From positions 629,534-693,533 of the forward strand of contig JAKSMI010000001.1 of assembly GCA_024400635.1 (NCBI GenBank): 64,000 bases of DNA, in the 5' to 3' direction. The notes beneath the pieces are model-generated. The model was not told the DNA's origin. It saw only the letters and a list, made by a program, of their open reading frames with translations, and searched no databases. Shown here piece after piece: positions 9,437 through 17,480 of the stretch (position 1 is the first letter of the stretch; every line of letters starts with the position of its first letter). The position numbers and the translations under genes were made by a program. The DNA comes from Bacteroidales bacterium (GTDB lineage Bacteria; Bacteroidota; Bacteroidia; Bacteroidales; WCHB1-69).

Positions 9437-11410
9437 TTAGTTTTTCGAAAGTTTCTTGTAGATGACTTCGTTCTTATCGGTATAGATGCGAACGATGTAC
9501 ATTGCATTTTCCAACTGGCTAACTGGCAGGTTGATTACGCTTTCACCATTGTTAGTGTAATTGTAAACCACTTTGCCCAACATATCGAAAACTTCGATGT
9601 TTTTGATAATTTTATCTGCCGATTCAATCTTTACTTGATTGTGAGCGGGGTTAGGGAACATGGTGATAGCATTGTCAGCAATAATATTACCAATGCCTGT
9701 TCCATTAGCATCCTGCTTAACAGTAATTTTGAATGTAGTACCATCATTTTTCGTAAAGGTAACTGTACATTTACGAGAAGCATCGCCATCATTAGGTTGG
9801 CAAGTAACGGTGACAGGGGTTGAACTGATGCCTGATTCGATGCTGAGAGTGAACCAGCTATGGTCGCCATTGTAACTAACGGTCCAAGAATCGTTAGTAG
9901 TCAATTGATAGTTATAGCTACCGCCATTAGCTCCAAATACGTGGGCGGCAGGAATTACGTAGAAAGAAGAAGTAAGGTCGAGATAATCGCAAGTACTTGC
10001 TGACATTGGAACAGGATCCAACCAAGGTTTCAGCTGTTTGTTCGAAGTTGAACCTGCGGAAGTCCAGTGATAAGAGACCTTACCATAAAATTCTCGAGCT
10101 TCGTAGCTACAAGTTGAGCTACCGCCTGTCAAAGTTCCAACAACCAAGCCATTCTGATTGAAAAGAGGGGATCCTGAAGAACCGCCCTCAGTAACGCTAT
10201 GACCGTGAGTGGTAGTAGCCCATGGCACCACCCAATATGCGTTGGTTGCACCATCATTAAACGTACCTGATGTCAATGTCTGTGTATAAGTTGAGATTTT
10301 CTTTACATCAGCTGCGGGGTGGTGGATACAAACACCTGAAGTACTGGGAGAAGTTGACTTGTTCCAACCATTGAAAACGACACCTGCCTGTTTCAATTGG
10401 TTCAGGGGTGCATTTTTCATTTTCAAAAGCAAAAAGTCAGAACCACCAATAGAACCAGTTGAGATAGGACTGTTGGAAACTTTCTCAGCGCCGCGGAAAA
10501 GGGAGTATGAAGGTTCGGAATAGCAAGTACAGTAAGGGCATTCATAATTGAAATAGAATTCTGTGTAACCCAAATAAGTAGGCGTAGCCCCTTCGGCACA
10601 GTGATTAGCAGTCAAGAAATAAGGGGTGGCATCACCCATAGTGTTATTAATCAAAGTGCCAGAGCACCAACCTACCACTAAATCGCCATCTTCTTCGCCA
10701 TAAGCCAAAATGCGAGCGACTCCACGTTGTTGAACGCGCCAATTATCGCCTTCCGAACAGTTGACATTAATCATACAACTTTGTGAAGCACCATAACCTG
10801 TATCGCCATCGCGGGTGCCATTGACGCTAAGATGAGGAATTCCTTCGCTACGATAGAAATAGGTATAACCAGCAATTTCTATGGAAGGAGTGTTAACATT
10901 GTTAAATTGGCGAGGGGAAACATATTCCAAAATAACATCGCCATTGGCGAAGATACCTGAAGTGAAATTTTCGCCTGAGGGGTTACTTTCATGAGTAAAT
11001 GGTCCAAAAATCAAGGACATATCTTCGTTATAGCAAAAAAACTGAGCACCTTCTGGAAGTTCAAAACGGCTGAAAAGGATATCGCAACCTTTTGCGCTCT
11101 TATTGCTGATACGCAGGCGCCAAACATTGCAACCATCATCGGTAGTTTCCCACAAACCGCTATTGGTCATATTCAAATTCATAGGAACAACGATGGCAAC
11201 TTTCAAAGGAGTACCATCCTGAATTGATTTTTGTTCTTTAGCCTGAATGCGCGCCATATCAGGAGTAGCGACATCATATTGCGGAACAATGATACTTGAC
11301 AATCCAGCCTCTGCACTCTTTGGCAGCACGCCACTGTTAATCTGTGCCATCAAACTATTGCACAATACCATGATAGTTGCAAGCAACAAAATTGAGGTGA
11401 TTTTTTTCAT
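9437..11410 (-). CDS. Secreted lysyl-endopeptidase-like serine protease with T9SS sorting domain
   Basis: 657-residue exoprotein: signal peptide (cut after MAQ, residue 23), an N-terminal pro-region, and a trypsin-fold protease resembling Achromobacter protease I. The triad is visible as H270 (FLTANHC), D325 (GGSDFLLLK) and S412 (GGSSGSP). Several Cys probably form disulfides. A BACON-like module follows (about 484-568), then a type A T9SS C-terminal domain (from MFPNPAHNQVKIES at 584 to KKLSKN), so it should cross the outer membrane by type IX secretion. Aligned by eye to protease I, the pocket residue that is Asp225 there appears as E440, and His210 as T428, so strict Lys preference is uncertain. 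Confidence 0.85.
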   Translation of the reverse strand: MKKITSILLLATIMVLCNSLMAQINSGVLPKSAEAGLSSIIVPQYDVATPDMARIQAKEQKSIQDGTPLKVAIVVPMNLNMTNSGLWETTDDGCNVWRLRISNKSAKGCDILFSRFELPEGAQFFCYNEDMSLIFGPFTHESNPSGENFTSGIFANGDVILEYVSPRQFNNVNTPSIEIAGYTYFYRSEGIPHLSVNGTRDGDTGYGASQSCMINVNCSEGDNWRVQQRGVARILAYGEEDGDLVVGWCSGTLINNTMGDATPYFLTANHCAEGATPTYLGYTEFYFNYECPYCTCYSEPSYSLFRGAEKVSNSPISTGSIGGSDFLLLKMKNAPLNQLKQAGVVFNGWNKSTSPSTSGVCIHHPAADVKKISTYTQTLTSGTFNDGATNAYWVVPWATTTHGHSVTEGGSSGSPLFNQNGLVVGTLTGGSSTCSYEAREFYGKVSYHWTSAGSTSNKQLKPWLDPVPMSASTCDYLDLTSSFYVIPAAHVFGANGGSYNYQLTTNDSWTVSYNGDHSWFTLSIESGISSTPVTVTCQPNDGDASRKCTVTFTKNDGTTFKITVKQDANGTGIGNIIADNAITMFPNPAHNQVKIESADKIIKNIEVFDMLGKVVYNYTNNGESVINLPVSQLENAMYIVRIYTDKNEVIYKKLSKN

Positions 11411-11458
11411 TTTTACGTTTCTAATTAATAATTTCTAGATTGAATTTATTTGAGGTTG

Positions 11459-11466
11459 CAAAGGTA
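11459..11466 (-). promoter_or_regulatory. Putative -7 box for the secreted protease
   Basis: The minus strand reads TACCTTTG followed by C, matching TAnnTTTG, about 50 bases before the start codon. Confidence 0.5.
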
Positions 11467-11523
11467 GTATTTTTTTTTCGTTTTTTTTCTTTCAAAATGA
11501 AAAAAGTATTCAAAAAAAAATTG

Positions 11524-11531
11524 TACTTTTG
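11524..11531 (+). promoter_or_regulatory. Putative -7 box for rho
   Basis: TACTTTTG followed by C matches TAnnTTTG, leaving a ~100-base leader before the rho ATG at 11637. No clear -33 element. Confidence 0.45.
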
Positions 11532-11636
11532 CAACGCTGTTGTGAATGGCATTTTTTTGGAACTTTTTAAATTCTCACAAGTTCCACATTTTTCCCCTCT
11601 AACATTTTATTAATAAATTCCGTTAATCCTTTTTTT

Positions 11637-13493
11637 ATGGAAAATTCTCCTGAAAAGAAAACTAAAAGAAAACGTATTGCGAACTCTGCCAACGTTCCCG
11701 TAGCAACTTCCAACCAGAAAAAAATCGCTTCCGGATTGGTTAACGTTACAGATAAAAAGAAAATTCCCCAAACTGAAGAGTCAATAAATGCCGAGGATCT
11801 TTCCAACAATGAAGCATCTGTTATAGATACAAAAAACGCAGAAATGCACGAGGGGCAAGAAATTACTTTGGAAATCCCCTTCGATTCGATGCCTCCGAAG
11901 GATGAAGCAACGAAACAAACAAAGGCCAAACATAATCGGAATACGAAGAAAAAAACCGGAAAATCCTCTCAAGAACCGACTTCTACAACTAATGAAGAAG
12001 TTTCGTCCAATGAAAAGATGGACATTCCGGAAATTTCTGGACTTCCCAAACAGGCGATGACAGAGGCGCAAGAAAACAAAAAGAATAAAACCAATCGCAA
12101 AAAAGGGAAAATTGCTGAAATTGCCTCTGATGTACATCTTTTGAATGACATTCTTTTGGATGATGAAACTTTCTCAACCGAAGAAGTTGCTTCCAACGAT
12201 GAACTCATTCAAGACAAAACCACTGATGAACAAAACGTTGTGAAAGAAACTGAAGAAATTTCCATTTCTCAAGAAAATAATTCCAAAGATAAAAATCCAT
12301 CTAAAAATCATAAAAAAGAAAACAAAAACGAAGTTTTCGCTCAGCAATGGGCCATTGTTTCCGATGCCAATTTTGATGGATCGATTACAGCGGAAGGCGT
12401 TTTGGAAATCTCCGCAGACGCCTGTGGATTTCTACGTTCTTCAGACTATAATTACCTCTCTTCTCCTGATGACATCTATGTATCACCCTCGCAAATCAAA
12501 TTGTTTGGTTTGAAAAATGGAGATACCATCAAAGGAACCATTCGACCACCCAAGGAAGGGGAAAAATTCTTTCCACTGATAAAGATTGAAAAAATCAACG
12601 GTCGCAATCCTGAGGACATTCGCGACCGCGTTCCTTTCGACTATCTGACGCCGATGTTTCCGGATTCAAAAATCAGACTTACGGGACACAAAGACGAAAG
12701 TTTCAGCACGCGTATCATCGACCTTTTCGCACCTATTGGCAAAGGCCAGCGCGGCCTGATTGTTGCTCAGCCAAAAACAGGTAAAACCGTGTTACTCAAG
12801 GAAATAGCAAATGCTATTTCTGCTAATCATCCAGAAATTTATTTGATAATACTGTTGATTGACGAGCGTCCGGAAGAGGTTACCGATATGCAGCGCAGTG
12901 TGAATGCAGAAGTCATTTCGTCTACTTTCGATGAACCTGCAGAACGCCATGTCCGCATTGCCAATATGGTTTTGGAAAAAGCGAAACGAATGGTAGAATG
13001 TGGTCATGACGTGTGCATTCTTTTGGACTCAATAACCCGTTTGGCTCGTGCATTCAATACGATGGCGCCAGCTTCCGGCAAGGTGCTTTCGGGCGGCGTC
13101 GAGGCCAATGCCTTACAAAAACCCAAACGTTTCTTCGGCGCCGCCCGCAACATCGAAAACGGCGGCTCCCTGACCATCATCTCTACCGCCCTTATTGAAA
13201 CCGGTTCCAGAATGGATGAAGTCATCTTCGAAGAATTCAAGGGTACCGGCAACATGGAACTCCAGCTCGACCGCAAACTTTCCAACAAGCGCATCTATCC
13301 TGCCGTGGACATTGTAGCTTCCAGCACCCGCCGCGACGACCTGCTTCAACCTCAGGAAGTACTTCAAAAAGTCTGGGTTCTCCGTAACCACCTTGCCGAT
13401 ATGACCACCATCGAAGCTATGACTTTCCTTAAGGAAAGAATGGGACCCACCCACAGCAATGAGGAATTTCTGGTTTCGATGACGAAAAATTAA
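11637..13493 (+). CDS. rho: Transcription termination factor Rho with long N-terminal extension
   Basis: Hexameric RNA-dependent ATPase that ends transcription. At 618 residues it is about 200 longer than the E. coli protein. Residues 1-235 are low-complexity, rich in Lys, Glu, Ser and Asn and probably disordered. The primary RNA-binding OB fold follows (about 250-320, with [11 protein letters not shown] and [12 protein letters not shown]), then the RecA-like core with Walker A AQPKTGKT (377-384), [13 protein letters not shown], and the Q-loop/R-loop region ([21 protein letters not shown]). Such N-terminal insertions are known in Bacteroidota Rho. A single promoter-like box lies upstream and the leader is ~100 bases. 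Confidence 0.95.
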   Translation: MENSPEKKTKRKRIANSANVPVATSNQKKIASGLVNVTDKKKIPQTEESINAEDLSNNEASVIDTKNAEMHEGQEITLEIPFDSMPPKDEATKQTKAKHNRNTKKKTGKSSQEPTSTTNEEVSSNEKMDIPEISGLPKQAMTEAQENKKNKTNRKKGKIAEIASDVHLLNDILLDDETFSTEEVASNDELIQDKTTDEQNVVKETEEISISQENNSKDKNPSKNHKKENKNEVFAQQWAIVSDANFDGSITAEGVLEISADACGFLRSSDYNYLSSPDDIYVSPSQIKLFGLKNGDTIKGTIRPPKEGEKFFPLIKIEKINGRNPEDIRDRVPFDYLTPMFPDSKIRLTGHKDESFSTRIIDLFAPIGKGQRGLIVAQPKTGKTVLLKEIANAISANHPEIYLIILLIDERPEEVTDMQRSVNAEVISSTFDEPAERHVRIANMVLEKAKRMVECGHDVCILLDSITRLARAFNTMAPASGKVLSGGVEANALQKPKRFFGAARNIENGGSLTIISTALIETGSRMDEVIFEEFKGTGNMELQLDRKLSNKRIYPAVDIVASSTRRDDLLQPQEVLQKVWVLRNHLADMTTIEAMTFLKERMGPTHSNEEFLVSMTKN

Positions 13494-13589
13494 TAACTGA
13501 AATTTGAGAACTGTTTTTTCGAGAACTACTTGATAAATAAGAAAATTATTAGCAAAGCTTATTTAACGAAAATCTATCTTTATAACATT

Positions 13590-14354
13590 ATGAAGAAATT
13601 ATTATTTATTGTATTTGCTATTCTTCTGGTGGCCTGTGAAAATAAAAAGGCTGCTGAAACAACTCCCATCGTTGAACAAAATACTAAAGAAGTTGTTGAA
13701 TCTGAAGCAACTAATGGTCCAGAAATGGATGCGTCAGACTTCGTTAACGTGGCCGATGCCGTTCCCGACGTGATTCTGGAAATCCGCTATTACAGCACTT
13801 ACAATTTTGTGGGTGACCGCATTGACGGGTATGAAGCCCCCGTTGCCTTACTTACGAAAGAAGCAGCTGCCGCTTTGAAAAAAGCCAGCGATACTTTAAT
13901 TGCCCAAGGCTATCGTTTAAAAGTTTTTGATGCTTATCGTCCGCAAACTGCCGTCAACCACTTCATTCGCTGGGCAAAAGATGTGGAAGACACAAGAATG
14001 AAGGAATATTTTTATCCTCAAGTTGACAAAAGCCGTTTGTTTGAATTGGGGTTCATTTGTGCTAAATCCGGCCACAGCCGCGGCAGCACCATCGATCTTA
14101 CCCTTTTCGACATGGCAACTGAACGCGAAGTGGATATGGGTTGTCCCTTCGACTGGTTTGGCCAAGAATCTCATCCAAGTTACACCAATCTGACAAAAAA
14201 GCAATTGGAAATGCGCCAATTATTGCGTAATACAATGATAAATGCCGGATTTAACCCTTTGGATACAGAATGGTGGCACTTCACCTTGAAAAACGAACCT
14301 TACCCAGAGACTTATTTTGATTTTCCCAATCAGCTTCTCAGCAAAGCCGAATAG
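13590..14354 (+). CDS. D-Ala-D-Ala dipeptidase, VanX/DdpX type, lipoprotein
   Basis: Zn dipeptidase of peptidase family M15D that cleaves D-Ala-D-Ala. The 254-residue form starting at 13590 has an SPII signal with lipobox LVAC (Cys16), which decides the start over an upstream in-frame Met. Zn ligands are visible in SGHSRGSTIDL (H162, D169) and EWWHF (H230), with catalytic E227. YRPQTAVNHF is also typical. With no vanHA beside it, the likely role is peptidoglycan recycling in the envelope and not vancomycin resistance (inference). It ends only 4 bases from the convergent wecB gene. Confidence 0.88.
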   Translation: MKKLLFIVFAILLVACENKKAAETTPIVEQNTKEVVESEATNGPEMDASDFVNVADAVPDVILEIRYYSTYNFVGDRIDGYEAPVALLTKEAAAALKKASDTLIAQGYRLKVFDAYRPQTAVNHFIRWAKDVEDTRMKEYFYPQVDKSRLFELGFICAKSGHSRGSTIDLTLFDMATEREVDMGCPFDWFGQESHPSYTNLTKKQLEMRQLLRNTMINAGFNPLDTEWWHFTLKNEPYPETYFDFPNQLLSKAE

Positions 14355-14358
14355 AACA

Positions 14359-15456
14359 TTATTTCAAATTCATCATCAACTCATCAACAATACGCTCGGC
14401 GGTATGGCCATCGCCATAAAGCCCTTTCTGAAATTGCTGCTGGGATTGTAACATCTTGTACACGGCATTTACAATAGCTTGCGAATCAGTTCCTGCCAAA
14501 CAATTCAAGCCATTTTTTACCAATTCCACCCATTCGGTCTCATTTCGCAGCGTAACACATTTCTTATCAAAGAAATACGCTTCTTTTTGCAAACCACCAC
14601 TATCGGTGAGCACCAATGAACAATGCTGCAACAAATACAGCATTTCAAAATAACCGACGGGTTCTATAAATGTGATTTTTGAATTATTAAAATCAAAATC
14701 CAAAGCCTGCAAACGCAATCTTGTTCGCGGATGAAGCGGCAAAACCACCTGTGTCTTCCCAGCAAGAAAATTCAAGGCCCTGAAAATAGAAATTAGAACT
14801 TGTTGATTATCGGCATTTTCGGCGCGGTGAACTGTGGCCAAAAAGAATTCTTTGTCTAAATTTATTGGAGGTTTTATCGCCTTTGGCTGATAATATGAGC
14901 AGGCATCATACATCACATCTCCACAAAGACTAATCATGGCATTATTATTCAATGATTCATTGTTGAGATTTTCAACCGCCGTCAATGTAGGACAGAACAA
15001 AAAATCGCTAAGTTTGTCGGTTTGAATGCGGTTGTATTCTTCAGGCATTGCATTATTGAAGGAACGCAGGCCGGCCTCCACGTGGGCCAGTGGAATTCCG
15101 CACTGCTTTGCCGCCCTCGCACCCGCCAAAGTGGAATTAGTGTCGCCATAAACCAAAACACAATCGGGCTGCTCTTTTTGCAATAAAGGCAAAAGTCTCT
15201 CGACCATCATTGCAGTTGCACTTTCCGACGGCAAGTTGTTAACATTCAAATGATAAGCAGGTTCTGGAATATTCATTTCACGGAAAAAAAGTGCCGACAT
15301 ATTGTCATCGAAATGTTGTCCGGTATGGACCAGCACCTCCACAACATCCTTGCGACTCGCAATGCAACGACTCAAAGTGGCTGCCTTGACAAACTGGGGG
15401 CGCGCCCCGACCACCGTCAAAATCTTTTTTACTTTTGAAGTTGAACTTTCAGCCAT
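14359..15456 (-). CDS. wecB: UDP-N-acetylglucosamine 2-epimerase (non-hydrolysing)
   Basis: Interconverts UDP-GlcNAc and UDP-ManNAc for surface polysaccharide. 365 residues with family motifs VVGARPQFVKAA, HTGQHFDDNMS, YGDTNSTLAGA, HVEAGLRSFNNAMPEEYNR, ATVHRAENAD and LTDSGGLQKEAYFF. The first 27 bases overlap the end of ispD, so the pair is probably an operon transcribed from the box at 16145-16152. No wecC or glycan cluster is nearby. Confidence 0.93.
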   Translation of the reverse strand: MAESSTSKVKKILTVVGARPQFVKAATLSRCIASRKDVVEVLVHTGQHFDDNMSALFFREMNIPEPAYHLNVNNLPSESATAMMVERLLPLLQKEQPDCVLVYGDTNSTLAGARAAKQCGIPLAHVEAGLRSFNNAMPEEYNRIQTDKLSDFLFCPTLTAVENLNNESLNNNAMISLCGDVMYDACSYYQPKAIKPPINLDKEFFLATVHRAENADNQQVLISIFRALNFLAGKTQVVLPLHPRTRLRLQALDFDFNNSKITFIEPVGYFEMLYLLQHCSLVLTDSGGLQKEAYFFDKKCVTLRNETEWVELVKNGLNCLAGTDSQAIVNAVYKMLQSQQQFQKGLYGDGHTAERIVDELMMNLK

Positions 15457-16118
15457 TGTAAATCGTCTTGATAAGTAATTTTTCGATTCAGATTTTCACC
15501 TTTTACTATAGCAATTTTATGTTCAGGCAAATATTTGAAAACAACACTGCAATCATCGGTTGGAGCAAATTGCGGATCCTGCAAGCCAAGGGCAAAAGCA
15601 TCTTTCAAAGTTTTTATCCGAAAAGCCTGAGGTGTTTGGGCATAATATACTTTTTTTCTATCAGGAATGGAATTAACCATTTCATTATCAATAGAATAAA
15701 ATATTGTATCAGTGGCAGGCATTGCTACCGCTGCCGCGGCGTGATTTTTCATTGTATTTAGGACTTCTGTTATCAGCTGCTGAGAAATCAGGGGACGGGC
15801 AGCATCGTGCAACAAAATCACATCGTTGGGATGGTTTTCATAATGTTTTAAAGCGGCCAAAGACGACTGGTAACGCTCTTCACCACCCTGCAAAACCACC
15901 TTCAATTTGGAATACAAACCACTATCTTTCAACGTATTAATATGTTTCATAAAAGCAGAAGAAACCACAACGGCAACCTCATCAATTTGTGGATGAAGCT
16001 GAAATTGCTCTATTGAATATTCGAGGAGCATTTTCCCATTGATGGAGACGAACTGCTTGGGCAAACCCATACCCACACGTGAGCCACTTCCCGCCGCCAA
16101 AATGATAGCAATATTCAT
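15429..16118 (-). CDS. ispD: 2-C-methyl-D-erythritol 4-phosphate cytidylyltransferase IspD
   Basis: Third step of the MEP isoprenoid pathway: CTP plus MEP gives CDP-ME. 229 residues with the nucleotide-binding LAAGSGSRVGMGLPKQF at 7-23, LLHDAARPLIS, PATDTIFY, and AQTPQAF in the second half, which fit IspD. Ribitol-5-phosphate cytidylyltransferase (TarI) is the main alternative in the same family. I prefer IspD because no ribitol-phosphate reductase is adjacent. It overlaps wecB by 28 bases. Confidence 0.88.
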   Translation of the reverse strand: MNIAIILAAGSGSRVGMGLPKQFVSINGKMLLEYSIEQFQLHPQIDEVAVVVSSAFMKHINTLKDSGLYSKLKVVLQGGEERYQSSLAALKHYENHPNDVILLHDAARPLISQQLITEVLNTMKNHAAAAVAMPATDTIFYSIDNEMVNSIPDRKKVYYAQTPQAFRIKTLKDAFALGLQDPQFAPTDDCSVVFKYLPEHKIAIVKGENLNRKITYQDDLQWLKVQLQK

Positions 16119-16144
16119 ATCTTTTACAGATTAATTTTCGTTTG

Positions 16145-16152
16145 CAAAAATA
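16145..16152 (-). promoter_or_regulatory. Putative -7 box for ispD-wecB
   Basis: The minus strand reads TATTTTTG followed by C, matching TAnnTTTG, 26 bases before the ispD start. Confidence 0.5.
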
Positions 16153-16220
16153 GTTAATTCCAAGGAGATTTCGGACTTAATTCCATTTTCCTGCAACAAA
16201 ATTCTGAAAAATATGGTTTC

Positions 16221-16778
16221 CTATCTTAATTTCACCGTGTAAAGTGGCGTGTAAATTGGTCCGGTGGGTTGCAAACGACTTTGGTAAAGTATAATTTCGG
16301 CAATGGAAATTTGTTGAGAAAACTGTGGTTGATTTTTGTCAATTATCTCCCAAAAATATTTTCTGCTTTGTGTTTCCTTGACTCGTCCCAAAGTAATATG
16401 CGGCACCACATTGCCATGATTTGGATCGAACCCGAGGGCTAAAAGTTGTTTTTCCAAATCATTAAACAAAGACAGATAAGCACCGAATTCTTCGAAACCC
16501 AGCCAGATTACAGAAGGAGCATAACGACTTCCAAACACGCCCAATTTATTCATTTCCAGATTAAAAGCATTAAAATCATGGGAGATATTGTTCAGTATTT
16601 GTTTCAATTTTGGAATTTGGGCATCGGGAGTCTGTCCTAAAAAACGATGTGTTATGTGTTGCAGTTTGCCTTCAACCCACACAATCTTATCGTTTGCCAA
16701 ATATCTTTTCAGATTCTGTTCCAAATCCAAAAATGGCTGTTCCAATTCTATTTTAGTAGCAATGAATAATCTTTTCAT
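16221..16778 (-). CDS. thpR: RNA 2',3'-cyclic phosphodiesterase ThpR (2H family)
   Basis: 185-residue 2H phosphoesterase that opens 2',3'-cyclic phosphates on RNA ends. Both HxTx motifs are visible: HITH (in LQHITHRFLGQ) and HITL (in VVPHITLGRV). The N-terminus MKRLFIATKIE and the block VIWLGFEEFG fit the family. It follows the SUMF1-like gene by 14 bases on the same strand, so they may be co-transcribed. Confidence 0.9.
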   Translation of the reverse strand: MKRLFIATKIELEQPFLDLEQNLKRYLANDKIVWVEGKLQHITHRFLGQTPDAQIPKLKQILNNISHDFNAFNLEMNKLGVFGSRYAPSVIWLGFEEFGAYLSLFNDLEKQLLALGFDPNHGNVVPHITLGRVKETQSRKYFWEIIDKNQPQFSQQISIAEIILYQSRLQPTGPIYTPLYTVKLR

Positions 16779-16792
16779 CTATTGATTTTCAA

Positions 16793-17350
16793 TTACTTCC
16801 ATTGGGCTAAACACCGAAAACCATAACGTGTTTCAGCATTGTCAGAAGTCAACGAATACCTCAAAAACAGCAATCCATCAGGAGCTTTATAGGAGGATAA
16901 TCTGAAGTGATTATCGGGAGTTGGATTGGAATCGTTTTGGATGAACTTCATTTTTATCAGCATATACTCTGCATTTCGGTCGGTGCGCCAAACACAATAT
17001 GCCCGTGCTTGTTCGTTGCTAACACCCAGAACCGGATAATTTATGTAGGCAGGATTTTTCCAATATTTATCTGCAATAGAATTAGGAAGTTGTTGGGAAA
17101 TTATCTTCTGATCAGGCAATGCGGCTTTATATTCCTGAGAATCTTTTCCGTAAACATGCTCTAACCAAAACACATATTCCATCCAATCTATATTGCAGAT
17201 TTCATGTCCATCTATATACAAATCTGAAGTTATCTTTTCCAGTGATTTTAAGGTATACTGTTTCTGATAATTTTTAGGGATACGTTGTGCTGAAAGGGTG
17301 CCAACAAAAACAAAAACTGCAAAAAAAACTAAAATTCCGAATTTTTTCAT
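16793..17350 (-). CDS. Exported protein with minimal SUMF1/FGE-like fold
   Basis: 185 residues from the Met at 17350, chosen because it begins a clean signal peptide (MKKFGILVFFAVFVFVGTLS, cut after SAQ). The mature part carries the landmarks of the formylglycine-generating-enzyme (SUMF1) fold as used in the T9SS protein PorK/GldK: YIDGHEICNIDWMEYVFWL near the start, YPVLGVSNEQARAYCVWRTDR in the middle and the closing ETRYGFRCLAQWK. It is roughly half the length of those proteins and has no catalytic Cys pair. A structural role is likely, but the function is unknown. Confidence 0.65.
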   Translation of the reverse strand: MKKFGILVFFAVFVFVGTLSAQRIPKNYQKQYTLKSLEKITSDLYIDGHEICNIDWMEYVFWLEHVYGKDSQEYKAALPDQKIISQQLPNSIADKYWKNPAYINYPVLGVSNEQARAYCVWRTDRNAEYMLIKMKFIQNDSNPTPDNHFRLSSYKAPDGLLFLRYSLTSDNAETRYGFRCLAQWK

Positions 17351-17431
17351 GATATTAAAAATATGTATTTTCATTTAATGACGTCGAATTTTTTTGACTG
17401 TTGCCCAGCCCAATATTTTTTCAAGAATAAA

Positions 17432-17459
17432 AGAGGGAGATGCGTACTCACCTCCCTCT
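17432..17459 (-). terminator. Hairpin terminator of gcvP
   Basis: An 8-bp stem AGAGGGAG / CTCCCTCT with a 12-base loop lies 22 bases beyond the gcvP stop codon, followed on the minus transcript by a U-rich stretch. Confidence 0.55.
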
Positions 17460-17480
17460 GAAGATATTTTCAAATAACAA

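Noticed and set aside
13590-14354. Vancomycin resistance operon
   Set aside because: Only the VanX-like dipeptidase is present, as a lipoprotein, with no vanH, vanA or vanRS alongside.
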